A DNA stretch of 64,000 bases. Source: Eriocheir sinensis (Eukaryota > Arthropoda > Malacostraca > Decapoda > Varunidae). Within the stretch, counting starts at the first letter, position 1; each line of letters starts with the position of its first letter. Shown here in pieces: positions 1 through 9,849 of this stretch. The position numbers and the translations under genes were made by a program. The DNA is taken from positions 3,968,342 to 4,032,341 of the forward strand of contig NC_066531.1 in assembly GCF_024679095.1 (NCBI RefSeq). The letters are read 5' to 3'. Under the pieces are notes generated by a model, which made no database searches, was not told the origin of the DNA, and was given only the letters and a program-made list of their open reading frames with translations.

Positions 1-530
1 GTCATAAAACTACCCCTGGAAATGCCCTAAACTCCCACGAAAGACTAGTAAATTACGTGTTTTTGGTTCTAATGAGTGTTCTTTTAGGTTCACGATACAG
101 AAGAAGGCTCAGTCTACCACCAGGGTCATAAAACTACCCCTGGAAATGCCCTAAACTCCCACGAAAGACTAGTAAATTACGTGTTTTTGGTTCTAATGAG
201 TGTTCTTTAAGGTTCACGGCACAGAAGAAGGCTCAGACTACCACCAGGGTCATAAAACTACCCCTGGAAATGCCCTAAACTCCCACGAAAGACTAGTAAA
301 TTACGTGTTTTTGGTTCTAATGAGTGTTCTTTTAGGTTCACGATACAGAAGAAGGCTCAGTCTACCACCAGGGTCATAAAACTACCCCTGGAAATGCCCT
401 AACTCACGAAAGCCTAGTAAATTACGTGTTTTTGGTTCTAATACAAACTGGAGTGTTCTTAGGTTCACGGCACAGAAGAATTTGAAGATTGACCACCAGG
501 GTCATAAAACTACCCTGGAAATGCCCGATT
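1..530 (+). repeat. Tandem array, ~124-bp unit, about 4 copies
   Basis: The landmark GTCATAAAACTACCCCTGG recurs at 1, 125, 249, 373 and about 501. Each unit also holds 'ggttctaatgagtgttct' and 'acagaagaaggctcag'. The same core is found once in dispersed elements at 43095-43316 and 43566-43787, and in another array inside 50920-51561, so the array is an amplified internal segment of that short element rather than an unrelated satellite. The last unit is diverged. The array runs off the left edge, so its true size is unknown. Confidence 0.95.
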
Positions 531-574
531 AACCTATAAACTCCCACGAAAGCCTTGAAATTAGGTGTTTTTGG

Positions 575-2530
575 AAATAGATGCCTTGAAGTGTCTCACA
601 GGGAGAATTTGACAGGGCTTTTGAAGGGGTAGGGTATTTCCAGAGGTACATTTATGACCCTGTGAAAAACACCATGGAAACCCGATTAAACTCCATTATA
701 GCCGAAATAGATGACTTGAGATGGAAGCGTCTGAGCATATGATAAATTTGACAGGGCTTTTGAAGGCAGTGTTTTAGGTACACTCCATTATAGCTTGTAG
801 TCTGACCCCTCTTCTGTACCTTAAGCGTGAAAAACACCCATGAAAACCCGATTAAACTCCATTATAGCCTTTGGAAATAACTGACTTGAGGTGGAGGCGT
901 CTGAGCATAGCGATAATTTGACAGGGCTTTTGAAGGGGTATTGGGCATTTCCAGAGGTACATTTATGACCCTGGTGGTAGTTTGACCCCTCTTCTGTACC
1001 TTAAACGTGAAAAACACCCATGGAAACCCGATTAAACTCCATTATAGCCTTTGGAAATAGATGACTTGAGGTGGAGGCGTCTGAGCATAGCGATAATTTG
1101 ACAGGGCTTTTGAAGGGGTATTGGGCATTTCCAGAGGTACATTCATGACCCTGGTTGTAGTCTGACCCCTATTCTGTACCTTAAACGTGATTAACACCCA
1201 TGGAAACTCGATTGAACTTCATTATAGCCTTTGGAAATAGATGACTTGAGATGGGAGCGTCTGAGCATAGCGAGAATTTGACAGGGCTTTTGAAGGGGTA
1301 GTGGGCATTTCCCGAGGTACATTTATGACCCTGGTGGTAGTTTGACCCCTCTTCTGTACCTTAAACGTGGAAAACACCCATGGAAACCCGATTAAACTCA
1401 TTATAGCCTTTGGAAATAGATGACTTGAGATGGAAGCGTCTGAGCATAGCGAGAATTTGACAGGGCTTTTGAAGGGGTATTGGGCGTTTCCAGAGGTACA
1501 TTTATGACCCTGGTGGTAGTTTGACCCCTCTTCTGTACCTTAAGCGTGAAAAACACCCATGAAAACCCGATTAAACTCCATTATAGCCTTTGGAAATAGA
1601 TGACTTGAGATGAAGCGTCTGAGCATAGGGAGAATTTGACAGGGCTTTTGAAGGGGTATTGGGCATTTCCAGAGGTACATTTATGGCCCTGGTGGTAGTT
1701 TGACCCCTCTTCTGTACCTTAAGCGTGAAAAACACCCATGGAAACCCAATTAAACTCCATTATAGCCTTTGGAAATAGATGACTTGAGATGAAGCGTCTG
1801 AGCATAGCGAGAATTTGACAGGGCTTTTGAAGGGATATTGGGCATTTCCAGGGGTACATTTATGACCCTGGTGGTAGTTTGACCCCTCTTCTGTACCTTA
1901 AACGTGGAAAACACCCATGGAAACCCGATTAAACTCCATTATAGCATTTGGAAATAGATGACTTGAGATGAAGCGTCTGAGCATAGCGATAATTTGACAG
2001 GGCTTTTGAAGGGGTATTGGGCATTTCCAGAGGTACATTTATGACCCTGGTTGTAGTCTGACCCCTCTTCTGTACCTTAAACGTGAAAAACACCCATGAA
2101 AACCCGATTAAACTCCATTATAGCCTTTGGAAATAGATGACTTGAGGTGGAAGCGTCTGATCATAGCGAGAATTTGACAGGGCTTTTGAAGGGGTATTGG
2201 GCATTTCCAGAGGTATATTTATGACCCTGGTGGTAGTTTGACCCCTATTCTGTACCTTAAACGTGATTAACACCCATGGAAACTCGATTGAACTTCATTA
2301 TAGCCTTTGGAAATAGATGACTTGAGATGGAAGCGTCTGAGCATAGCGATAATTTGACAGGGCTTTTGAAGGGATATTGGGGATTTCCAGAGGTACATTT
2401 ATGGCCCTGGTGGTAGTTTGACCCCTCTTCTGTACCTTAAACGTGATTAACACCTATGGAAACCCGATTAAACTCCATTATAGCCTTTGGAAATAGATGA
2501 CTTGAGGTGGAGGCGTCTGAGCATACCGAC
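575..2530 (-). repeat. Tandem array, ~180-bp unit, about 11 copies, inverted relative to the first array
   Basis: The phrase 'atttatgaccctggtgg' or a close variant starts near 961, 1141, 1321, 1500, 1679, 1859, 2038, 2218 and 2398, giving a period of 179-180 bp. Read on the minus strand, each unit has the same core as the 124-bp array (GGTACAGAAGAGGGGTCAAA, ACCACCAGGGTCATAAA, TCTGGAAATGCCC) plus extra flank matching the dispersed element's 'atctatttctaaagg' end. The two arrays therefore meet head to head at about 530-575. Units differ mainly by substitutions and 1-bp indels. No coding content is expected. Confidence 0.95.
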
Positions 2531-2880
2531 TTGAGGCTGCCAGTCAGCGCCGGCCGTCTCATCTGGCAGCGGGGGAGGGAGCGAGGCAGTGCCAGCCGCG
2601 GCAGCCGAACCTTGGTCAGTGTGGTGTTGGCGGCCACGGGTAACGGTTGTTCTGATTCAGGCTTTATTTACAAGTGACTGTTGGTTATATGTCTGTTGTT
2701 AGTGGACACTGGTCGACGAGATAAGGAAGGACTGTCTGTGTTGATTCATCCATGTACGTTGTGACTCGTGTTGTTTGTGGAAGTCCTAACAAATCAACCC
2801 TTCTGGATTACCCTCACGAGTGTTAGCCACGTAAGGTCAGTACAATTTAATTAATATCATATATATATTTTTTTTCTTTA
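2531..2880 (+). other. GC-rich segment, possible relic promoter or 5' exon
   Basis: This stretch interrupts two repeat arrays and is compositionally different: 2531-2640 is GC- and CpG-rich, with TCAGT near 2615 resembling an arthropod initiator, followed by about 200 bp of mixed sequence and a possible splice donor (CACGTAAGG) near 2828. A T-rich run precedes the next array. No open frame or downstream exon is identifiable, so a promoter or noncoding exon is only a suggestion. It could equally be unrelated element sequence. Confidence 0.2.
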
Positions 2881-2889
2881 TTTTTTTAC

Positions 2890-4440
2890 AGCAAGGAAGA
2901 CAACTCCAGGACAATAAATAGAAGAAAAACAACATCAACAAAACCTGCTTGACGCTGTTCTAACCAGATAAAACACAACGAGAGGCCAAAAGATAGGTCA
3001 ATTTCGCGTGTAGAGTGTCTTGATACTCTCCTACTGAAAGAGCTCAAGTCGTAGGCAGGAGGACCTATAGACGAAGGAAGGCTGGTCCAGAGTTTACCAG
3101 CAGAAGGGCTGAGAAAAATGAGGTTGCTGGTTAACTCTTGCATTAGGGATTTGGACAGTAGAGGGATGAGAAGGAGTAGACAGTAGTATGCAGAAAGTAG
3201 TATACAGCAAGGAAGACAGCTCCAGGACAATAAATAGAACAAAAACAACATCAACAAAACCTGCTCGACGCTGTTCTAACCAGATTTAAACAGAACGAGA
3301 GGCAAAAAGAGATGTCATTTTCGCGTGTAGAGTCTTGATACTCTCCTACTGAAAGAGCTCAAGTCGTAGGCAGGAGGAACTATTGACGAAGGAAGGCTGG
3401 TCCAGAGTTTACCAGCAGAAGGGTTAAGAAAAATGAAGTTGCTGGTTAACTCTTGCATTAGGGATTTGGACAGTAGAGGGATGAGAAGGAGTAGACAGTA
3501 GTATGCAGAAAGTAGTATACAGCAAGGAAGACAGCTCCAGGACAATAAATAGAACAAAAACAACATCAACAAAACCTGCTTGACGCTGTTCTAACCAGAT
3601 AAAACACAACGAGAGGCCAAAAGAGAGGTCAATTTCGCGTGTAGAGTGTCTTGATACTCTCCTACTGAAAGAGCTCAAGTCGTAGGCAGGAGGACCTACA
3701 GACGAAGGAAGGCTGGTCCAGAGTTTACCAGCAGAAGGGCTGAGAAAAATGAGGCTGCTGGTTAACTCTTGCATTAGGGATTTGGACAGTAGAGGGATGA
3801 GAAGGAGTAGACAGTAGTATGCAGAAAGTAGTATACAGCAAGGAAGACAGCTCCAGGACAATAAATAGAAGAAAAACAACATCAACAAAACCTGCTTGAC
3901 GCTGTTCTAACCAGATTTAAACAGAACGAGAGGCCAAAAGATAGGTCAATTTCGCGTGTAGAGTGTCTTGATACTCTCCTACTGAAAGAGCTCAAGTCGT
4001 AGGCAGGAGGAACTACAGACGAAGGAAGGCTGGTCCAGAGTTTACCAGCAGAAGGGCTGAGAAAAATGAGGCTGCTGGTTAACTCTTGCATTAGGGATTT
4101 GGACAGTAGAGGGATGAGAAGGAGTAGAAAGTAGTATGCAGAAAGTAGTATACAGCAAGGAAGACAGCTCCAGGACAATAAATAGAACAAAAACAACATC
4201 AACAAAACCTGCTTGACGCTGTTCTAACCAGATTTAAACAGAACGAGAGGCCAAATAAGAGGTCAATTTCGCGTGTAGAGTCTTGATACTCTCCTACTGA
4301 AAGAGCTCAAGTCGTAGGCAGGAGGAACTATAGACGAAGGAAGGCTGTTCCAGAGTTTATCAGCAGAAGGGCTGAGAAAAATGAAGTTGCTGGTTAATTC
4401 TTGCATTAGGGATTTGGACAGTAGAGGGATGAGAAGGAGT
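2890..4440 (-). repeat. Tandem array of LINE 3' ends, 314-317 bp unit, about 5 copies
   Basis: Unit starts (CAGCAAGGAAGACAGC or variant) lie at about 2891, 3205, 3520, 3836 and 4153. On the minus strand each unit encodes a diverged version of the LINE C-terminus seen elsewhere in the window (AGKLWTSLPSS, PPAYDLSSFSRRVS) and then the 3' untranslated tail, so each tail is joined directly to the coding part of the next unit. The adjoining 4441-4803 carries the upstream part of the same element. This is a local tandem duplication of one LINE end. Open frames here only echo the repeat. Confidence 0.85.
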
Positions 4441-4803
4441 AGACAGTAGTGTTCAGCGGGGCCGCGGGAGGGTCGGTGTAGTTAGCAAGATCAGATGAGA
4501 AGTCGGCATGGAAATAGCGATAGAAGACAGAAAGAGATGCAACATTGCGGCGGAATGTAAGAGGTAGAAAACTGATGAGGTAGAGAATTGATGAGCTCAA
4601 GAGCCTTTGATTCCACTCCGTCTAGTAGGGCTGTGCGTGAAGCCCTTCCCTGCATCAGATGCATACTCCATACGAGGGCGGACAAGGCACCTGTGTCTGG
4701 ACAGCATCTGTGAGAAGGAAAAGAACTGGCGGAGACGGTACAGAACGCCCAACCTGGAGGAACCTGATTTAGCGAGAGAGTAGATATGAAATTTCCAGTT
4801 AAG
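4441..4803 (-). mobile_element. LINE reverse-transcriptase C-terminal fragment, running into the gap
   Basis: Minus-strand reading gives scrambled but recognisable pieces of the window's main LINE: a match to RLGVLYRLRQFF, RPRMEYAS and TALLDGVESKALELI. It is continuous with the tandem array of 3' ends at lower coordinates, so this is the parent copy of that array. Frames are broken and the sequence ends at the run of N. It is non-functional. Confidence 0.8.
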
Positions 4804-4903
4804 NNNNNNNNNNNNNNNNNNNNNNNNNNNNNNNNNNNNNNNNNNNNNNNNNNNNNNNNNNNNNNNNNNNNNNNNNNNNNNNNNNNNNNNNNNNNNNNNN
4901 NNN
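4804..4903. other. Assembly gap, 100 N
   Basis: Exactly 100 consecutive N are present, the conventional size for a gap of unknown length. It falls inside a LINE next to a tandem array, a typical cause of assembly failure. Any protein reading through it is meaningless. Confidence 0.99.
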
Positions 4904-5280
4904 ACACACGTACACATTCACTCTAAGTACTTAAGGATCCAGCTGAAAATCAATCACCTGCTCCCAATGTAATCAAAGGGTAACTGAAGAAGCGCAACTT
5001 AGTGCGTGCGTTTGAAGGTCACCTCTTCTGAATGCTGCAGAATGGTGGTGGTTGGGGCTGTATAAGGTGAGGCTCAACGTACACGCCAATTAAGGTACGA
5101 TTTTGTAGAGGCTAATTTCTCATCCATGCGCAAGTTTTTGTCACTATTAGAACAGGGGAATCGAAAAGAGTGTAAGATCGATTCCCTCTAGTGTGTACGG
5201 CCGGCGGAACAGCGGGTGACGAAGAGGTTGCGACCCTTTAGTGCTGGCCCTTGCAGTGACCAGTCCTTCGGTAATGATGA
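4904..5280. other. No feature recognised
   Basis: Sequence between the gap and a microsatellite. No coding similarity, terminal repeats or tandem structure was seen. Confidence 0.5.
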
Positions 5281-5388
5281 ATCTCTCTCTCTCTCTCTGT
5301 CTCTCTCTCTCTCTCTCTGTGTGTGTCTCTGTCTCTGTGTGTCTCTGTGTCTGTCTGTGTGTCTCTGTGTCTCTGTGTCTCTGTCTCT

Positions 5389-5458
<70 letters not shown>
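5281..5458. repeat. (TC)n microsatellite with TGTC-rich interruptions
   Basis: A pure TC tract at each end brackets a middle section of GTGTCTC variants (about 5318-5395). The low-complexity Ser/Leu open frames across it are an artefact of the repeat. Confidence 0.97.
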
Positions 5459-5460
<2 letters not shown>

Positions 5461-5674
5461 GAAGAGTCGACCTATTTTCCGCTTGTCCTTTGAAACCTAA
5501 CTTTTAAATACATTATCACAACACCGTACGTCAAGGCAACATACCTGAAACAATGTAGGCCAAGCTGATACATGGCAGAAGAGTGAGAGTCAACAGCGCC
5601 AGCAGGATTGGTGACCCTTTCCTCACACGTCGGGAATCACTGAAAAGAATAAAAAAAGACTTAGCATTTTTTTT

Positions 5675-6297
5675 ATATAATTTTTTACGGCAGTGGAGAC
5701 AGTGCAAGGGCGTAAAAAAAAGAAAACAATAATGAAAAAAAAAAAGCCCGCTACTTACTCCTCCTAAATCGATTAGAGAGGAGTGGCCAAAAAGAGAAGT
5801 CAATTTCGGGAGGAGAGGTGTCCTGATACCCTCCTCTTGAAAGAGTTCAAGTCGTAGGCAGGAGGAAATACAGATGAGGGAAGATCGTTCCAGAGTTTAC
5901 CAGCGTGAGGGATGAAAGAGTGAAGATGTTGGTTAACTCTTGCATGAGGGGTTTGGACAGTATAGGAATGAGCTTGATCAAAAAGTCGTGTGAGGCGTGG
6001 CCGCAGGAGGGGGGGAGGCATGCAGTTAGCAGGTTCAGAAGAGCAGTCACCGTGAAAATATCGATAGAAGATAGAAAGAGAGGCAACATCGCGACGGAAT
6101 TTAAGAGGTAGAAGACTATCAGTAAGAGGAGTAAAGCTGATGAGACGAAGAGCCTTAGACTCCACTCTGTCCAGCAGAGCTGTGTGAGTGGAGCCCCCCC
6201 ACACGTGAGATGCATACTCCATACGAGGGCGGACAAGGCCCCTGTATATGGATAGCAACTGTGCGGGGGAGAAGAACTGGCGGAGACGATACAGTGG
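5675..6297 (-). mobile_element. LINE (Jockey/CR1-type), 5'-truncated 3' end
   Basis: The minus strand encodes about 165 residues of the C-terminal region after the reverse-transcriptase core: LYRLRQFFSPAQLLSIYRG, RPRMEYASHVWGG, TALLDRVESKALRLI, PHAGKLWNDLPSSVFPP and a final RRVSGHLSSRN stop. A roughly 130-bp tail with A/T runs follows (5675-5800 on the plus strand). The catalytic reverse-transcriptase motifs are absent because of 5' truncation. The frame is intact, so this copy may be fairly young, but it cannot be autonomous. The family is defined by the longer copy at 11911-15345. Confidence 0.9.
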
Positions 6298-6497
6298 CAA
6301 CGTAATTTTTGAGTTTTCGCACTTTGTAGCGAACTCTCGAAATTTGCAAAGATTTTACTACGAGCCTTGTACTGCATTTATTTGCTGAGGTGGATCATGT
6401 CCCTTATCCTGAAGGCTGCTACGGACATATCATAGTGTTTCATGTCTCCCATTGAAATCTCTATAGAAAAGAGCCATCAACAGCTAAGGAAAAGTAC

Positions 6498-6655
6498 TCT
6501 ATATAAAAATACTCTTCTCCCGAAATTGACCTCTCTTTCGGCCACCTCTTTTGATTCTTTTTTTTAGGAGCAGCGAGTAGCAGGCTTTTTTTTATTATTG
6601 TTTCCTTTTTTTTTGTGCCCTTGAGCTGTCTCCTTTGTTGTAAAAAAAAAGTATT
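6498..6655 (+). mobile_element. LINE 3' tail fragment
   Basis: Starts in 'cccgaaattgacctctctttcgg' and runs through GAGCAGCGAGTAGC, T-runs, 'gcccttgagctgtctcc' and a terminal A9. This is the 3' untranslated end of the same LINE, opposite in strand to the copy at 5675-6297. Confidence 0.85.
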
Positions 6656-7080
6656 TTATTTACATATGTTTCATAATCTCTTTCTCTTTTATAGCTTATT
6701 TTATGTCAGCTGGCAGGAATTTCCATAATCCCCCAAATTATGGCTAAAAAGTATTGTTACATAATAATGGCAGAGTGATTAATGTTAATACCTCTTCCAC
6801 AATGAAAATTATCTTCATTTTTGAACCTATATACGTCAGTGATCATAATGTTAAGTAGGATGAATATAAACATCATTTATGAATAGCAAAAATGTCCACA
6901 ACCAATCAAGTCAATAATATATATGATGTTGAATAGAATTTACAATGGAATCATAATATGCGATCTAAAATTTATTTTACGCCACCTTGAATTTATGGGA
7001 CATATGACATACACGATGGGAATAAACAGAATGTATAAAAAATACTGATTATATAATTATAGCTTCTTATACGACTTATG
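6656..7080. other. AT-rich stretch without features
   Basis: No open frame, repeat boundary or known element was recognised. Confidence 0.5.
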
Positions 7081-7084
7081 TGTG

Positions 7085-7117
7085 AATGTGTGTGCATGTG
7101 TGTGTGCGCATGTGCTG

Positions 7118-7160
<43 letters not shown>
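7085..7160. repeat. (GT)n microsatellite
   Basis: Imperfect TGTGCATG repeats grade into a pure (TG)n run from about 7121 to 7159. It abuts the LINE fragment that follows. Confidence 0.95.
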
Positions 7161-7161
<1 letters not shown>

Positions 7162-7167
7162 ACATAT

Positions 7168-7292
7168 ATATAGCTTTCTAAAGGTTTTGAATCGATCCTT
7201 TACCGGAAAATTCATAAGCATCTATCTACTTCTGACCTTCTATCTGATCGCCAGTATGGATTCCGCAAGGGGCGTTCTACATGGTTCTACAA
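7168..7292 (+). mobile_element. LINE reverse-transcriptase fragment
   Basis: About 120 bp match the LINE reverse-transcriptase segment that reads KAFESIL, RKIHKHLSTSDLLS and DRQYGFRKGRST in the longer copies. Only this short piece is present, flanked by a microsatellite and by unrelated sequence. Confidence 0.85.
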
Positions 7293-8548
7293 GTTGTTTT
7301 GGTGAACACTGCCACCATCTTCCGTGGTAAGAAGCAGGAAAGGAAGTGAGGACGGTACAGCTCTCATTTCACACATGGATGAACGAGTAAACATGAGAGG
7401 GCGGGAGGGAAAGAGCTGCAGGGAAACCACCATTCGTCAGGTCACGTAGTTGGAGTCAGGACCCCTTCCCTTCCCCCCGCTGCGGTGGTCGGACGGGGGG
7501 ATGAAAAAGGAGGGAAGACCCTTCTCAACCGTTGACCTCATTAGTGTATCTAACCTCAAAGTACCTTCGTTTGAATTTAAATTGTTGTGTTTCTTAATAC
7601 ACATTGCTTCAATAACACGACGTTTTTTTGTAATCATTACATTTATACAAAAGTTGGCCATATCCCTCGGAGATCCATGTTTTTTAAAAAGATTTCACAT
7701 GTTTATATATATCATTACTGTTACCTATTCTAATAGCATACCTTTGTCTTTAGTATGTGTTTAGAACCCAACCCGTTGCGCCTATAGAACCGAATTCTAA
7801 GTCTTGACGGGATTGTATATACACCAACTCCTGAGGAAACAGTAAATTTTGTTTTTACTATATTTAAACCTTATGTTAACATCAAGTTTGTGATAAACTG
7901 GTTTGATGGCTTGCAAGCTCGAAACATAGGGTAAGGCCAATTAATGCTTCCTCTTAATGGGTGGAGCTCTGGGTTCTAAAATGTATTTTCTTTACCTATA
8001 AATATATTAATATAAATATAAATTATAAGCTAATCGGGACGTTTTAATTTTCGGAAGATACTCCGTCATATGATTTTTGCTTATATATAAATATAAATAT
8101 ATATATCATTAAGCAATCCTGACATTTTAATTTTCGGAAAATACTTCAAATCTTATAATTTTCTTCTTGCAAGTGCTGAGGGTTGAAAATGTCAAGGTCT
8201 TTGAAAAACAATGATGAAACGATGAAGAATTTTAAGCCGTGGTTATGATAGCGGAAATAATGTACGAATGAATTATAATTCATAGGTTTACGATATACTT
8301 TGAAACTGAGAATGTTACTAGTTTTATGAATGAGGACATCAAGAAAAGTAAGACTATCATTTACGTCCTATTTAGTTTTGAATTTAATGGAGGGAGTAGG
8401 CTATTTAATTGGGGAAAAAATCATAAAACTATTTTGTGCTTGACTAGAACGAGAAGATGTCATCGAAGCAGCAAAAGCAGATAAATTGAAGGAGTGAAAT
8501 ACTTAGCAAAGTTCGGTTTCAAATGTTTTCCATTTCCAAGTTACTTAT

Positions 8549-8773
8549 AGTCCAACCAAATTGTCGAGTCCGTTTTGGCGTTGGCTCCCGCGGGTCCGTT
8601 TCTCCCCTCTGCTCTGCCACACAGTCTCAACACCTATTTTTTCCTATCATATGTTACCTTTACCTTACATATGAGAGGAAGAGATAGGTGTTGGGACTGT
8701 GTGGCAGAGCAGAGGGGAGAAATGGACCCGCGGGAGCCTCCGCCCAAACGGACTCGACAATTTGGTTTCACTA
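8549..8773. mobile_element. Fold-back (long inverted repeat) element inside the Penelope-like element
   Basis: Two arms of about 90 bp (8552-8641 and 8680-8769) are near-perfect reverse complements around a spacer of about 38 bp containing CATATGTTACC. The outermost bases read TAGTCCAACC on the left and, reverse-complemented, TAGTGAAACC on the right. It interrupts the reverse transcriptase of the surrounding element. No convincing target duplication is visible, and no protein is encoded. Confidence 0.85.
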
Positions 8774-9145
8774 GTAGTGGGGACAAAGGTGAACCCTTTA
8801 ATGCACTGAAGATAAAAATCGTTACCAAAAGAGGACGGGTTGGAAGGAACACATAATTTTAAAAAATCAATGAAATTATCCACTGGCATACATAAATCAA
8901 TGTGGCAATTCGCCAATTTACGTAGCAAAAACTCGATGGCATCATCAATGCGGGTTTTAGTAAAAAGGGAATCAACATAAATCTTACCATTTTGCCCGAG
9001 AAAAGATTCAAATGATTAATTTTGTTCATGAAGCCCGTGAATTTCTTAACATGAGTAGGATATAGTGTTTAGTAGACGTGCTAATCTATTTTCATGATAT
9101 TTTGAAAGTTTGTACATGAAAAAGCCACATTCTGAGGTAATGGGT

Positions 9146-9515
9146 AGGCGGTGGCTGAGTGGTTGCGTGCGGACTCCACAGTCACCGCGTGATGGACGAC
9201 GGGGATTCGAATCCCCACGCTGCCACTTGGGATTTTTCAGTCACCGCCGAGTGGCTTAAAACTACCCACATGCTGTCCTGAAGACCACCCATCAACCCGG
9301 ACTCTAGAGGAAACCGTCCAAGTGAATCAAGAAGGAGTTCCGGGGGGCAGCATGAGCCAAGAGAAGATGGCGCCACTATAAACACTTGCCTGCGCCATGA
9401 CGGGCTGGGGCTGACTACCATCCAGGCCCCTCAAGAAAGCCTACCGGCGCTAAAGGCTAACACGTAAAAAAAAAAAAAATAAATAAATAAATAAATAAAT
9501 AAATAAAAATAGGGC
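9146..9515 (+). mobile_element. SINE family 2 (tRNA-headed), with AAAT tail
   Basis: A tRNA-like head begins at GGCGGTGGCTGAGTGG (A-box region) with the B-box GGATTCGAATCCCC near 9205. The body includes 'gagtggcttaaaactaccc', 'accaacccggactct'-like sequence, and 'gatggcgccactataaac'. It ends in A-rich sequence and (AAAT)n. Head and body match copies at 45562-45855 and 10563-10745. RNA polymerase III promoter activity is inferred from the boxes only. It splits the Penelope-like element. Confidence 0.85.
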
Positions 9516-9849
9516 GAAGGGGGATATTTTCTTAGTGGATTTTTGGTAAGCAGTACATGTACGGCAATAATGGATTTATTTGAATAAGGTCGTTGGCATC
9601 AATATTAGGTACGTTCCTTAGTAATTTTTTTTTTTTTTAAGTTAACATCATCAGGGGAGATGATCTAAACTTTTAACGTAGCGATGTCACACAGTCACTC
9701 TTGTTTAGAATCACTACCGTGTTACTCTTTTCATCTTCCGTGTTGAAAATATTTTTGTTGTTTCTTATCTGTTCAAGAGTGACATGGAATCGAATCAGGA
9801 AAATGGAAATGATCAATAAGACTATCTTTTTTTAAGTCTATGCCTATAG

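Larger units (their letters stand above)
7530..9830 (-). pseudogene. Penelope-like retroelement (reverse transcriptase plus GIY-YIG endonuclease), decayed and interrupted
   Basis: Reading down the minus strand from 9830: NTVVILNKSD, then PLLPYMYCLPKIH-stop-ENIPLRPI (about 9530-9600), which fits the Penelope 'LPKIHK..PLRPI' motif with Lys changed to a stop. After a SINE come TYKLSKYHENRLARLLN (about 9100) and VDSLFTKTRIDDAIEFLLRK, the motif A region, then FGNDFYLQ (about 8790). After a fold-back element come SLTFLDVLIHKTS and FKVYRKPMNYNSFVHYF (about 8250-8360). Below 8000, YVSSLQAIKPVYHKLD leads to a GIY-like start VYTIPSRLRIRFY (about 7800) and RRVIEAMCIKKHNNLNSNEG (about 7580-7625), which fits the end of a GIY-YIG domain. 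Frames shift several times. Penelope elements combine these two activities for target-primed integration. The piecewise assignment is mine, but the motif order supports it well. Confidence 0.8.

Noticed and set aside
2886..4205. Series of similar minus-strand proteins of 85-154 residues
   Set aside because: They are the LINE tail read in repeated units; membrane-like hydrophobic runs come from the T/C-rich tail.
4491..4917. Coding sequence across the N run
   Set aside because: The frame is open only because N codons are unreadable; the flanking coding parts are LINE remnants.
8575..8856. Paired plus and minus open frames over the hairpin
   Set aside because: They mirror one another because the sequence is an inverted repeat.
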